Origin: JAAYAY01 sp964429355
GTDB taxonomy: Bacteria; Planctomycetota; Planctomycetia; Pirellulales; Thermoguttaceae
NCBI GenBank assembly: GCA_964429355.1
Contig: CAYSCH010000127.1
Span: 1-22,646, forward strand
Length of the DNA: 22,646 nucleotides
Reading direction: 5' to 3'
Position 1 is the first letter of the stretch. Every line of letters starts with the position of its first letter. The position numbers and the translations under genes were made by a program. Of this stretch, positions 1 through 6,499 are shown piece after piece. The notes beneath the pieces were generated by a model that worked only from the letters and a program-made list of their open reading frames with translations, was not told where the DNA came from and did not search any database.

Positions 1-14
1 AACCGCCGCATGGA

Positions 15-112
15 GGGGCAAGGCCAAACCCGGACGCAGCCCGAGCGCGGGGCAAGCCCACGCGGCTATCTTCAGGACGACAGTTTTTCCGCGAATTACG
101 CAAGGCCATTCA
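15..112 (-). repeat. Dispersed ~85 bp hairpin repeat, copy 1
   Basis: This is one of four near-full copies (others at 1410-1497, 1532-1620 and 8267-8362). Shared parts, read on the plus strand, are a 'GGAC..AACCCGAGCG' segment, a palindromic core (46-64, CGCGGGGCAAGCCCACGCG, which folds into an 8-bp stem with one bulge), 'GGCTATCTTCAGGAC', a 'TTCCG.GAAT' segment, and a right end 'AGGCCATTCAGG'. Read on the minus strand, that end supplies the TGA stop of murG followed by ATGGCC, so the repeat begins at the stop codon. It may act as a terminator or REP-like element; there is no clear U-tract. The function is inferred, while the repetition is seen directly. Confidence 0.85.
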
Positions 113-1351
113 GGATGGGGAGAGCATTTTCTGGATCATGGCGGCGATGTCGGCCGCGGCGTCGGGATGGGCCAGGGCGAGCATCTGCTGTGCCATGGTC
201 TGGCGGGTCTGGCGGTTGCCGACGAGGGGTAGGATCTTGGCGGCCAGGGACTGTTCGGGGCGGCCAGTCACTTCGCGCTCGTCGAGAAGGAAGCATGCTC
301 CCGCCCGGGCATAGACCTCGGCATTCTTCCGTTGATGATCGTCGGCGGCGTGGGGATAGGGAACGAGAACGGCGGGGATACCGCTGACGGCCAGTTCGGC
401 CAGGGTGGTTCCACCGGCGCGGCAGACGGCGGCGTCGCTCGCGGCGAGGACCTTGGCCACGTCGGCTATGAAAGGGATCGCAAGCGCTTCGATGTCCAGG
501 TGGCGGTAGATGGCCCTTGTTGCCTCGTGATCGTCGCTGCCGGTCTGATGGACGACTCGCCATCCTTCGAGGTGTTTCTTGATTTCGGCCAGGGCCAGGG
601 GCACGTTGGTATTGAGCCAGCGGGCGCCGCGGCTTCCGCCGAGGACAAGGAGTTGTCTGGGGCGTTGCACGGGAGGGGGTTCGATCGCTTCGGTGGCGCC
701 GGCCGGGGCGGTGGGGAGTGGGGGCCAGGGGCTGCGGAGTCCGGCATGTCGATGGGCGGCGTGGAAGGCTCGTTCGGCCTTTTCGGGGCGAAATGTCTTG
801 GAAGAAGCAGGCAGGAAGGATTCACGAACGGGATTGCCCGTCACTCGCCAGTGACAATGGCTGGGCAGATAGTGTTTGACTTCTGCGAAGGCCGAGCAGA
901 GCACGTCGGCATGGGGCGCGAGCCAGCGTGTGGCGCGACCGGGAACGGCGTTCTGTTCGAGAAGAACGAGGGGAATCCGCGTCTGCAGGGCAGCCCGGGC
1001 CATGGGCACAGAGGCATAGCTCCCCAGTCCGACCACGACTTGCGTGGGATTCTGGGCGAGGAATCGTTTCGCGACCCGATAGCCGGACCAATTGGCGGCG
1101 GCAAAAGGGAAGATATCGCGAAATCGCTGCGGCGCGGCTCGGCAGGCAATGGTGAGGTAGTCGAAGCCGGCCTCGTGGATGAGGCGTTGTTCCTGCTCGC
1201 GGCCGCCGCCGGCAAAGACGATCCTCAGTTTCGGCACCATGCAGGAGAGTTGGCGTGCCACCGCGAGCCCCGGGAAGAGGTGGCCCGCCGTACCGCCGCC
1301 GGCAAAGATGACGGCGGGAGAGTGAGCTGGTAGGTGAGTTGCCGGCGTCAC
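110..1351 (-). CDS. murG: UDP-GlcNAc:lipid I N-acetylglucosaminyltransferase MurG
   Basis: MurG transfers GlcNAc from UDP-GlcNAc to lipid I to make lipid II at the inner face of the cytoplasmic membrane. The N-terminal glycine loop GGGTAGHLFPG (about residues 18-28), the second loop GLGSYASVP (about 109-117), the third loop LVLGGSRGARWLN (about 235-247) and the donor-site segment CRAGGTTLAELAVSGIPAV are all visible, in the GT28 two-domain order. The 413-residue product is longer than the ~355 of E. coli, mainly through a Pro-rich insertion of about 50 residues (about 181-231) ahead of the C-terminal domain. I chose the GTG at 1351, with AAGAGG upstream, because the longer reading starts inside a dispersed repeat. 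It is the last gene of the minus-strand mur block, and its stop codon lies in repeat copy 1. Confidence 0.95.
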   Translation of the reverse strand: MTPATHLPAHSPAVIFAGGGTAGHLFPGLAVARQLSCMVPKLRIVFAGGGREQEQRLIHEAGFDYLTIACRAAPQRFRDIFPFAAANWSGYRVAKRFLAQNPTQVVVGLGSYASVPMARAALQTRIPLVLLEQNAVPGRATRWLAPHADVLCSAFAEVKHYLPSHCHWRVTGNPVRESFLPASSKTFRPEKAERAFHAAHRHAGLRSPWPPLPTAPAGATEAIEPPPVQRPRQLLVLGGSRGARWLNTNVPLALAEIKKHLEGWRVVHQTGSDDHEATRAIYRHLDIEALAIPFIADVAKVLAASDAAVCRAGGTTLAELAVSGIPAVLVPYPHAADDHQRKNAEVYARAGACFLLDEREVTGRPEQSLAAKILPLVGNRQTRQTMAQQMLALAHPDAAADIAAMIQKMLSPS

Positions 1352-1409
1352 GAGGGAACCTCTTGACGTTGGAGGACGATCGGGTGTTGGAGTCCAGACT
1401 TCAGCCCGC

Positions 1410-1497
1410 GGCAAAACATGGACGGAACCCAAGCGCGGGGCAAGCCCACGCGGCTATCTTCACGACAATTTTTCCGGGAATGACGCAAGGCTATTTA
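1410..1497 (-). repeat. Dispersed ~85 bp hairpin repeat, copy 2
   Basis: It matches copy 3 over almost its whole length: GGCAAAACATGGACGGAACC, then the CGCGGGGCAAGCCCACGCG hairpin core, GGCTATCTTCA.GACAATT, TTCCGGGAATGACGC and AGGCTAT. It lies just upstream of the murG start (1351), in the mraY-murG gap. Confidence 0.9.
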
Positions 1498-1531
1498 GAG
1501 GAACTCAATGGGAGGGGGTTGACAGCGTTCG

Positions 1532-1620
1532 TGGGCAAAACATGGACGGAACCCGAGCGTGGGGCAAGCCCGCGCGGCTATCTTCAGGACAATTCTTCCG
1601 GGAATGACGCGAGGCCATCA
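1532..1620 (-). repeat. Dispersed ~85 bp hairpin repeat, copy 3
   Basis: This is the copy closest to the apparent consensus. It has the same module order as copy 2 and lies 88 bp downstream of the mraY stop. The core hairpin carries a T/G change on one side (GTGGGGCAAGCCCGCGC) that weakens one pair. Orientation is the same as all other copies in the window. Confidence 0.9.
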
Positions 1621-1707
1621 GCACGGGTCAATTCGAGCGAATCGTGTATTTTTTCGAGGGGTTGCGGACCACTTGTGCGCTGCAGGCTGAAGCGGGGCCG
1701 CCAGCAG

Positions 1708-2871
1708 TCAGTGGCTCATGTTTTCTGCCGTGGTGCGAACGGGAAGGGGGTGGTGGGTGGGCTCGGTCACATTGAGTTTCAGGGCGGCCAGGCCGAGGAT
1801 GGCGCAGAAGGCGGAGGCGATCCAGAAGCGCACGACCACGTGGGACTCGGGCCAGCCGCGGAGTTGGAAGTGATGATGGAGTGGGGCGCAGAGGAAGATG
1901 CGGCGACGGCGCCATTTGTACGATCCAACCTGAAGGATAACACTCAGGGCCTCAACGACAAACACGCCGCCGATGATTACCAGCAGAAATTCCTGCCGGG
2001 ACACAACGGCAAGAAGTCCGAGGAGGCCACCGAGGGGCAGCGAACCGGTATCGCCCATGAACACCTGGGCCGGGTGGCAGTTGAACCAGAGGAATCCGAG
2101 CAGTCCGCCGATCATTCCCCCGCAGAGGACGAGCATTTCGTCGACGCCGGCGACGCGGGGGATGTGCAGATACTCGGCCAATTGGGCGTGGCCGGCCGCG
2201 TAGGCGACGATCGCCATGGCCCCCGTGGCCATAATCAGGCATCCGCCGGCCAGTCCGTCCAGCCCGTCGGTGAGGTTGACGGCGTTCGACGCGCCGACGA
2301 TGACCAGTACCGCCAAAGGGACGAACCACAGACCGAGATCGGGTGAACTGCCGACGAGCGGCACGCGTATGGGAAAGAGTTGGCCGGAAGAGGCTTGATG
2401 GTGCCAGACGAGCAGCGCGACGATGGTGGCGACGGCCGTCTGTCCCAGCAGTTTGCCTTGGGGCGAGAGCCCCCGGCCGATGCCGCGGAGTTTCATTATG
2501 TCGTCGGCGGCACCGAGCAGGGTGAGCCCGGCGGTGACAATCAAGGCCGCTTGGAGATAGCAGTTGGCGAGGTCCCCGAAGACCACCAGCCCCACGACGA
2601 GCCCGGCGACGATGAACAGTCCGCCCATGGTGGGTGTGGCGTGTTTTTCGCGATGGAGCCGCTGGATTTCGGCCGAGTCGCTCAGATTCGGTTCGCGAAA
2701 GTGCCGGCCGAGCCAGCCGATAATCCGGGGACCGAGAAACAGGGCGAGGGAGAAACTCACGATGGCGGCCAGGGAGCCGCGGAAGGTAATTTTTTCGACG
2801 GAGGCAACCCAGTCGGGGCGCGGGCCGAACAGTGCGGACGTTTCAATCCAGGTAAGCAACCAGTGGAGCAT
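1708..2871 (-). CDS. mraY: Phospho-N-acetylmuramoyl-pentapeptide transferase MraY
   Basis: MraY is the polytopic membrane enzyme that links UDP-MurNAc-pentapeptide to undecaprenyl phosphate, giving lipid I, the substrate of MurG. The 387 residues carry the family signature in order: HREKHATPTMGG (about 73-84), the Mg-binding AADDIMK (about 121-127), NAVNLTDGLDGLA (196-208), FNCHPAQVFMGDTGS (263-277) and the PLHHHFQLRGWPE loop (330-342). About ten hydrophobic helices surround these. Length is close to the family norm (about 360). The ATG at 2871 has no good ribosome-binding site. The gene follows murF after an unusually long structured 427 bp gap, so it may be controlled separately from murE-murF. 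Confidence 0.97.
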   Translation of the reverse strand: MLHWLLTWIETSALFGPRPDWVASVEKITFRGSLAAIVSFSLALFLGPRIIGWLGRHFREPNLSDSAEIQRLHREKHATPTMGGLFIVAGLVVGLVVFGDLANCYLQAALIVTAGLTLLGAADDIMKLRGIGRGLSPQGKLLGQTAVATIVALLVWHHQASSGQLFPIRVPLVGSSPDLGLWFVPLAVLVIVGASNAVNLTDGLDGLAGGCLIMATGAMAIVAYAAGHAQLAEYLHIPRVAGVDEMLVLCGGMIGGLLGFLWFNCHPAQVFMGDTGSLPLGGLLGLLAVVSRQEFLLVIIGGVFVVEALSVILQVGSYKWRRRRIFLCAPLHHHFQLRGWPESHVVVRFWIASAFCAILGLAALKLNVTEPTHHPLPVRTTAENMSH

Positions 2872-3298
2872 CGGGAAGAAGATCCGAAACGGATTCAGTT
2901 GAAAGCACCAAGATTCAAAACGTACTGTGGGAGGACGTTCGCAAGCTCAGAGACCTGATTATCCCGGGTCTGGCGAATTCGGATTTCGTGTTTGAGGGGT
3001 GAAGTATTGCCGGAGTCACTCAACAAACCGGGCCGCTCGGCGATGACGCCGGCGGCCCCCGGTTTGCAGGTGTTTCCCTGAGCGACCGGGTCGGCGTCGA
3101 AACGCCGCCCGGTGCTCAGTCCCAAGCTCCATCGAGAAGCACTTGCCGCGGCGGTTGACCCAGAAACCGCAAGCTGCGACAAGGTAATGCTCCTACCCCA
3201 GGAGGGAGGGTCGTGCCGAATTCCCGCAAATCCGACACGGTCGATGGAGCTCAAAAATGGTTCTTGATGTTCTGTTTCTTGCGTTTGTCTTTCTTGCG
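2872..3298. other. murF-mraY intergenic region, no gene, strongly structured
   Basis: No convincing protein is encoded: the only long minus-strand reading frame (2895-3254) has no recognisable family or ribosome-binding site. The region is dominated by inverted repeats, described in the separate ncRNA entry. The part nearest mraY (2872-3020) shows nothing I recognise. Confidence 0.7.
3025..3251 (-). ncRNA. Candidate structured RNA or cis-regulatory leader upstream of mraY
   Basis: On the minus strand an 11-bp perfect stem (3241-3251 with 3125-3135, AGCTCCATCGA/TCGATGGAGCT) closes a loop. That loop contains three small hairpins: 3234-3239 with 3212-3217 (one G-U pair), 3200-3204 with 3190-3194, and 3165-3170 with 3151-3156 (GCGGTT/AACCGC). 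Downstream follow two long GC-rich hairpins. One is 3078-3119, about 18 bp with two single-base bulges and a TTCG loop. The other is 3025-3065, about 17 bp with small bulges and a TCAT loop. No known riboswitch, tmRNA, RNase P or SRP signature was recognised. It could be a leader, an attenuator, a stand-alone RNA or an old mobile remnant. Confidence 0.45.
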
Positions 3299-4687
3299 CT
3301 AGGCGATTCTTCGTTGCGGGTAGGTTTGGAGGGCGTGAACGATTCGTTCCATTCTTAGTGCCCGGGAGCCCTTAACGAGGACCACATCACCGGGCAGGAT
3401 GGCCTGACCCAAGCAGGTAAGTGTTTCATCCAATTGGCGGCAGACGAGGGAGCGGCTGGCGGACAGGCCGGCCGCACGGGCCCCGGCTACCACATAGGGG
3501 GCATAATCACCGTACGCAATCAGCAGGTCGGCGCCGCATCGACTGACGGCCTGGTCGCCGAGTTGCCGGTGCATTGCCGGTGCGTCGCCGCCGAGTTCCT
3601 GCATGTCGCCGAGCACGACGATTCGTCGTCCGCGTGTGTCGAAATCGCGGAGCAGATCGAGTGCGGCCAACATGGACGTGGGGTTGGCATTGTAGGTATC
3701 GTTGATGATTGTTGCCGCACGGACCTGGGTCACTTCGCACCGCATGGGAACGGGGAGGAAGGACCGGAGGGCATCGGCCGTTTCTTCCAGGGTGCAGCCG
3801 AGCTGGAGTCCCACGGCGGTCGCCGCAAGGGCGGCCGTCAGGTGGTGGCGTCCCCAGACGGGCACGGTGAACGAAACATCGCGGACAATATACGAAAGTG
3901 TTCCCTGGCCCAAGACCACTTCTTTGGCAATTATGTCGCAATCGGTTCCACGTCCGACCATGGTGGTGGGCGCGGCCGACCGATTTCGGAGCCGCCGGAG
4001 CCACGGATCCTCGCCGAGGATAGCGGCGCCATCGGCCGGGAGGGCGTCGAGGAGTTCTGCCTTGGCGTCGGCGATACCCTGGCGGCTGCCGAATCCGCCG
4101 AGGTGGGCATCGCCCACGTGGGTGACCACGCCGATCGTCGGGCGGCAGAGGGCGGCCAGGCTGGCGATTTCGCCCGGCCCGCTGGCGCCCAGTTCCAGCA
4201 CGACGAAATCGTGATCGGGTTCTATCTGGAACATGCTCAGGGGCAGGCCGATGTGGTTGTTGTAATTGCGGGGGCTGCAGGTTCCGTGGAACTTGCTGCT
4301 GAGGACGGTATGGATCATTTGCCGGGTCGTGGTCTTTCCGACGCTGCCGGTCACGGCCACGACGGCGCCCCTGAAGCGCTCGCGATGCCAGGCTGCCCAG
4401 GCATGGAGGGCTCGGAGCGAGTCGTCGACGATCAGTGCCCAGCGGCCGTCGGGGGCCCGCACGGGCTTGCCCACGACCACTCCCGCGGCACCCTGGGCGA
4501 ACGCCTCGTCGCAGAAATCCGAACCGTCACAGTGCGATCCTTTCAGACCCCAGAAAACGTCGCCGGGTTCCACCTGGCGGCTGTCCGTCACAATTCGCCC
4601 GACCGGCGCGGGGCCGTCCAGAGACCGGCCGCATGGAGCCACGCGGACAGCACGAGTGACGTTCTGAAGATCGCTGAGGGTTATCAT
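3299..4687 (-). CDS. murF: UDP-MurNAc-tripeptide:D-Ala-D-Ala ligase MurF
   Basis: MurF adds D-alanyl-D-alanine to UDP-MurNAc-tripeptide in the cytoplasm, using ATP. The 462-residue product has the Mur ligase layout: an N-terminal UMP-binding domain with TDSRQVEPGDVFWGLKG (34-50), the P-loop GSVGKTTT (114-121), the MurF-type NYNNHIGLPL segment (141-150), THVGDAHLGGFGS (189-201) with the Mg-site His, and a C-terminal domain with NDTYNANPTSM and the ADP-side VVLGDMQELG. Length equals the family norm (about 450). The ATG at 4687 begins the conserved MITLSDL; the frame stays open upstream into the murE end, but that extension looks non-coding. It starts 80 bp after the murE stop and is probably co-transcribed with it. 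No strong ribosome-binding site is seen. Confidence 0.96.
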   Translation of the reverse strand: MITLSDLQNVTRAVRVAPCGRSLDGPAPVGRIVTDSRQVEPGDVFWGLKGSHCDGSDFCDEAFAQGAAGVVVGKPVRAPDGRWALIVDDSLRALHAWAAWHRERFRGAVVAVTGSVGKTTTRQMIHTVLSSKFHGTCSPRNYNNHIGLPLSMFQIEPDHDFVVLELGASGPGEIASLAALCRPTIGVVTHVGDAHLGGFGSRQGIADAKAELLDALPADGAAILGEDPWLRRLRNRSAAPTTMVGRGTDCDIIAKEVVLGQGTLSYIVRDVSFTVPVWGRHHLTAALAATAVGLQLGCTLEETADALRSFLPVPMRCEVTQVRAATIINDTYNANPTSMLAALDLLRDFDTRGRRIVVLGDMQELGGDAPAMHRQLGDQAVSRCGADLLIAYGDYAPYVVAGARAAGLSASRSLVCRQLDETLTCLGQAILPGDVVLVKGSRALRMERIVHALQTYPQRRIA

Positions 4688-4767
4688 AGGGTCGGAATAT
4701 CGCAGCAGAACGCGGTTGTTTTCTGGTTTTGGGACGGGTGGCCTTGCGTTTGCCCGGTGCTTTTCGG

Positions 4768-6267
4768 CTATTGGACGTTGGCCGGGGCGTAGGGTTGGTG
4801 TTCGTAGAGCCAAGCTTTGGCCACGTCGCGATCGTCGAAGGGGATTCGCCGATCGCCGATGATCTGACAGCTTTCGTGGCCTTTTCCGGCGATGAGAACG
4901 CAATCACCGGGCCGAGCTTGTCCGAGTGCCCAGGCGATGGCCTCGGCGCGATCGAGCATGACGCGGGCTTCGTACGGCCGGTGGAAGCCGTCGAGAATGT
5001 CGCGGACGATCCGTTCGGCCGGTTCGTTTCTGGGGTTGTCGCTGGTGACGATCGCCACATCGGCGGTCTCTTCGACGGCCCGTCCCATGAGGGGGCGTTT
5101 TTCCTGATCGCGATTTCCGCCGGCACCGAAGACACAGAAGATGCGTCCCGGGATCACTTCTCGAAGGGTGCTCAGCGAGCCGCTGAGGGCGTCGGGGGTG
5201 TGGGCAAAGTCGACGAAAACGCTGTAGGGCTGGCCGCACTCGATCCGTTCCAGCCGGCCGGGGACGTGTTCGAGGTTCTCCAGGCCGCGGACGATCGTGG
5301 GCAGATCGATTCCATAGGCCAGGCCGACGGCGGAGGCGACCAGGCAGTTGTAGACATGGTGTGTCCCAATCATTTTGGTCCGAACCGGAACGGTCTCGCT
5401 GCCGGCGGTGATCAGGAAGGTGTGTTCGCTGGCGAATCGTTCGATCTCGACGGCCGTCAGCTCGGCGCTCGACTGCATGCCGATCGTGAGCACGGGTCCG
5501 GCGAGCTGGGGGAGCAAGCCGGCGGTGGCGGGATCATCGACGTTGAGGACGGCGAAACCTTCGCCCGCCAGGAGGTCGAAGATCTGCGACTTCGCCATGC
5601 GGTAATCGGCGAGAGTCGGATGGTAGTCGAGGGGGTCGCGGCGAATATTGGTGACACAGGCAGCATCGAGTTCCATGCCGGCGGTGCGTTTCTGATCGAG
5701 CCCGTGGCTGGAGATTTCCATGACGGCATGGGAGCAGCCGTTGGCGACCATGCGGCCGAGGTAACGGGCCAACTCGTCGGCCGGAGGGGTCGTCAGGCTT
5801 GACGGGCCGTATTCTTCGCCATCGAAGACACCCAGGGTGCCGATCAGGCCGGTTGGGCATCCGGCCGTATTGAGGATGCTGGCGATCAGGCACGACGTGG
5901 TCGTCTTTCCATTGGTGCCCGTTACACCGATGACTTTGAGCTGGCGGCTGGGGTGGCCGGCCAGGGCGTGGCACACCTGACCGTAGGCCTCGCGAGCGTC
6001 GGGCACCACCACCAGGGGCACACCGAGGGGAGATTCGACGTGGCGGTCGGCGACGACAGCCGCACAGCCGCGGTGGAGGGCTTCCTCGAGGAAACTGAGT
6101 CCGTCATGATGGGGACCACGGATCGCCACGAAGAGATCGCCCGGCTGAACGCGACGGGAGTCACGCTCCACGGCGTCGAAGGTGATGCCGGCAGCGCTGA
6201 AAGCGTTTGCCTCGGGCAGCACCTCGTGCAGACGGACGAATTGCCCCTCGCTGGGACGAACCTGCAT
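4768..6267 (-). CDS. murE: UDP-MurNAc-L-Ala-D-Glu:meso-diaminopimelate ligase MurE
   Basis: MurE adds the third stem-peptide residue to UDP-MurNAc-L-Ala-D-Glu. The product is 499 residues, near the family norm. Visible motifs are the P-loop GTNGKTTT (117-124), LTTP (158-161), MEISSHGLDQ (183-192), the carbamylated-lysine segment YRMAK (K226), VFVDFAHTPDAL (350-361) and SDNPRNEP with DNPR at 410-413. DNPR indicates meso-DAP, not lysine, specificity. The start at 6267 has GGAGG nine bases upstream; another ATG seven codons earlier overlaps that site. Oddity: the usual RDHLDYH reads RDPLDYH, so the Mg-site histidine position (equivalent to E. coli His210) is Pro212. It is probably the first gene of a murE-murF transcript. 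Confidence 0.96.
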   Translation of the reverse strand: MQVRPSEGQFVRLHEVLPEANAFSAAGITFDAVERDSRRVQPGDLFVAIRGPHHDGLSFLEEALHRGCAAVVADRHVESPLGVPLVVVPDAREAYGQVCHALAGHPSRQLKVIGVTGTNGKTTTSCLIASILNTAGCPTGLIGTLGVFDGEEYGPSSLTTPPADELARYLGRMVANGCSHAVMEISSHGLDQKRTAGMELDAACVTNIRRDPLDYHPTLADYRMAKSQIFDLLAGEGFAVLNVDDPATAGLLPQLAGPVLTIGMQSSAELTAVEIERFASEHTFLITAGSETVPVRTKMIGTHHVYNCLVASAVGLAYGIDLPTIVRGLENLEHVPGRLERIECGQPYSVFVDFAHTPDALSGSLSTLREVIPGRIFCVFGAGGNRDQEKRPLMGRAVEETADVAIVTSDNPRNEPAERIVRDILDGFHRPYEARVMLDRAEAIAWALGQARPGDCVLIAGKGHESCQIIGDRRIPFDDRDVAKAWLYEHQPYAPANVQ

Positions 6268-6398
6268 GACGATTGGCCTCCATGCCATGGAGAACAGGTG
6301 TAGAACCTGAATCTCACTTCAGTCTCAGGGACGGATATCTGCGAGTCGTTCCTGGCCTTACGTGTCTTCCTGACACTCCTCAAACTGTGGCGGGCCGG

Positions 6399-6426
6399 AT
6401 TGTCCCAATTCTGGCGTTATTGTCAA
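6399..6426 (-). promoter_or_regulatory. Candidate sigma70-type promoter for murE
   Basis: Reading the minus strand, a perfect TTGACA (6421-6426) is followed after 16 bases by GACAAT (6399-6404), a 4/6 match to TATAAT. This would give a leader of about 125 bases before the murE start. It sits in the only gap between the DUF1080 gene and murE. It is a sequence match only; planctomycete promoters can deviate from this consensus. Confidence 0.4.
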
Positions 6427-6499
6427 GGCAGAATTTTGGATCGGGGCTTCCCAGTTTCCCAGGCGATTGTCGCATGACGGGCAAGCGGCGTCTGGACGG

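Larger units (their letters stand above)
1352..1707. other. mraY-murG intergenic region carrying two dispersed repeats
   Basis: This 356 bp gap has no recognisable gene on either strand. It holds repeat copies 2 and 3 separated by about 35 bp. In many bacteria murD and ftsW sit between mraY and murG; no trace of either is seen here. Confidence 0.8.

Noticed and set aside
332..1333. Long plus-strand open frame opposite murG (333 codons)
   Set aside because: It is a GC-rich antisense shadow of murG, with Gly-rich composition and no family resemblance.
1352..1432. Upstream extension of murG to a TTG at 1432
   Set aside because: That start lies inside repeat copy 2; the GTG at 1351 has a Shine-Dalgarno-like AAGAGG and begins close to the conserved first strand.
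2945..2980. Resemblance of CTCAGAGACCTGATTATCCC to a TPP riboswitch core (plus strand)
   Set aside because: The other conserved TPP elements and the helices are missing, and no plus-strand gene follows.
2895..3254. Minus-strand 119-codon frame between murF and mraY
   Set aside because: There is no recognisable family and no ribosome-binding site, and it runs straight through strong hairpins; structured non-coding sequence fits better.
3434..4792. Long plus-strand open frame opposite murF (452 codons)
   Set aside because: murF on the other strand has every family motif; this frame is a codon-bias shadow. The same holds for the long plus-strand frames at 4729-5802, 13064-14155, 15477-16394 and 19968-21296.
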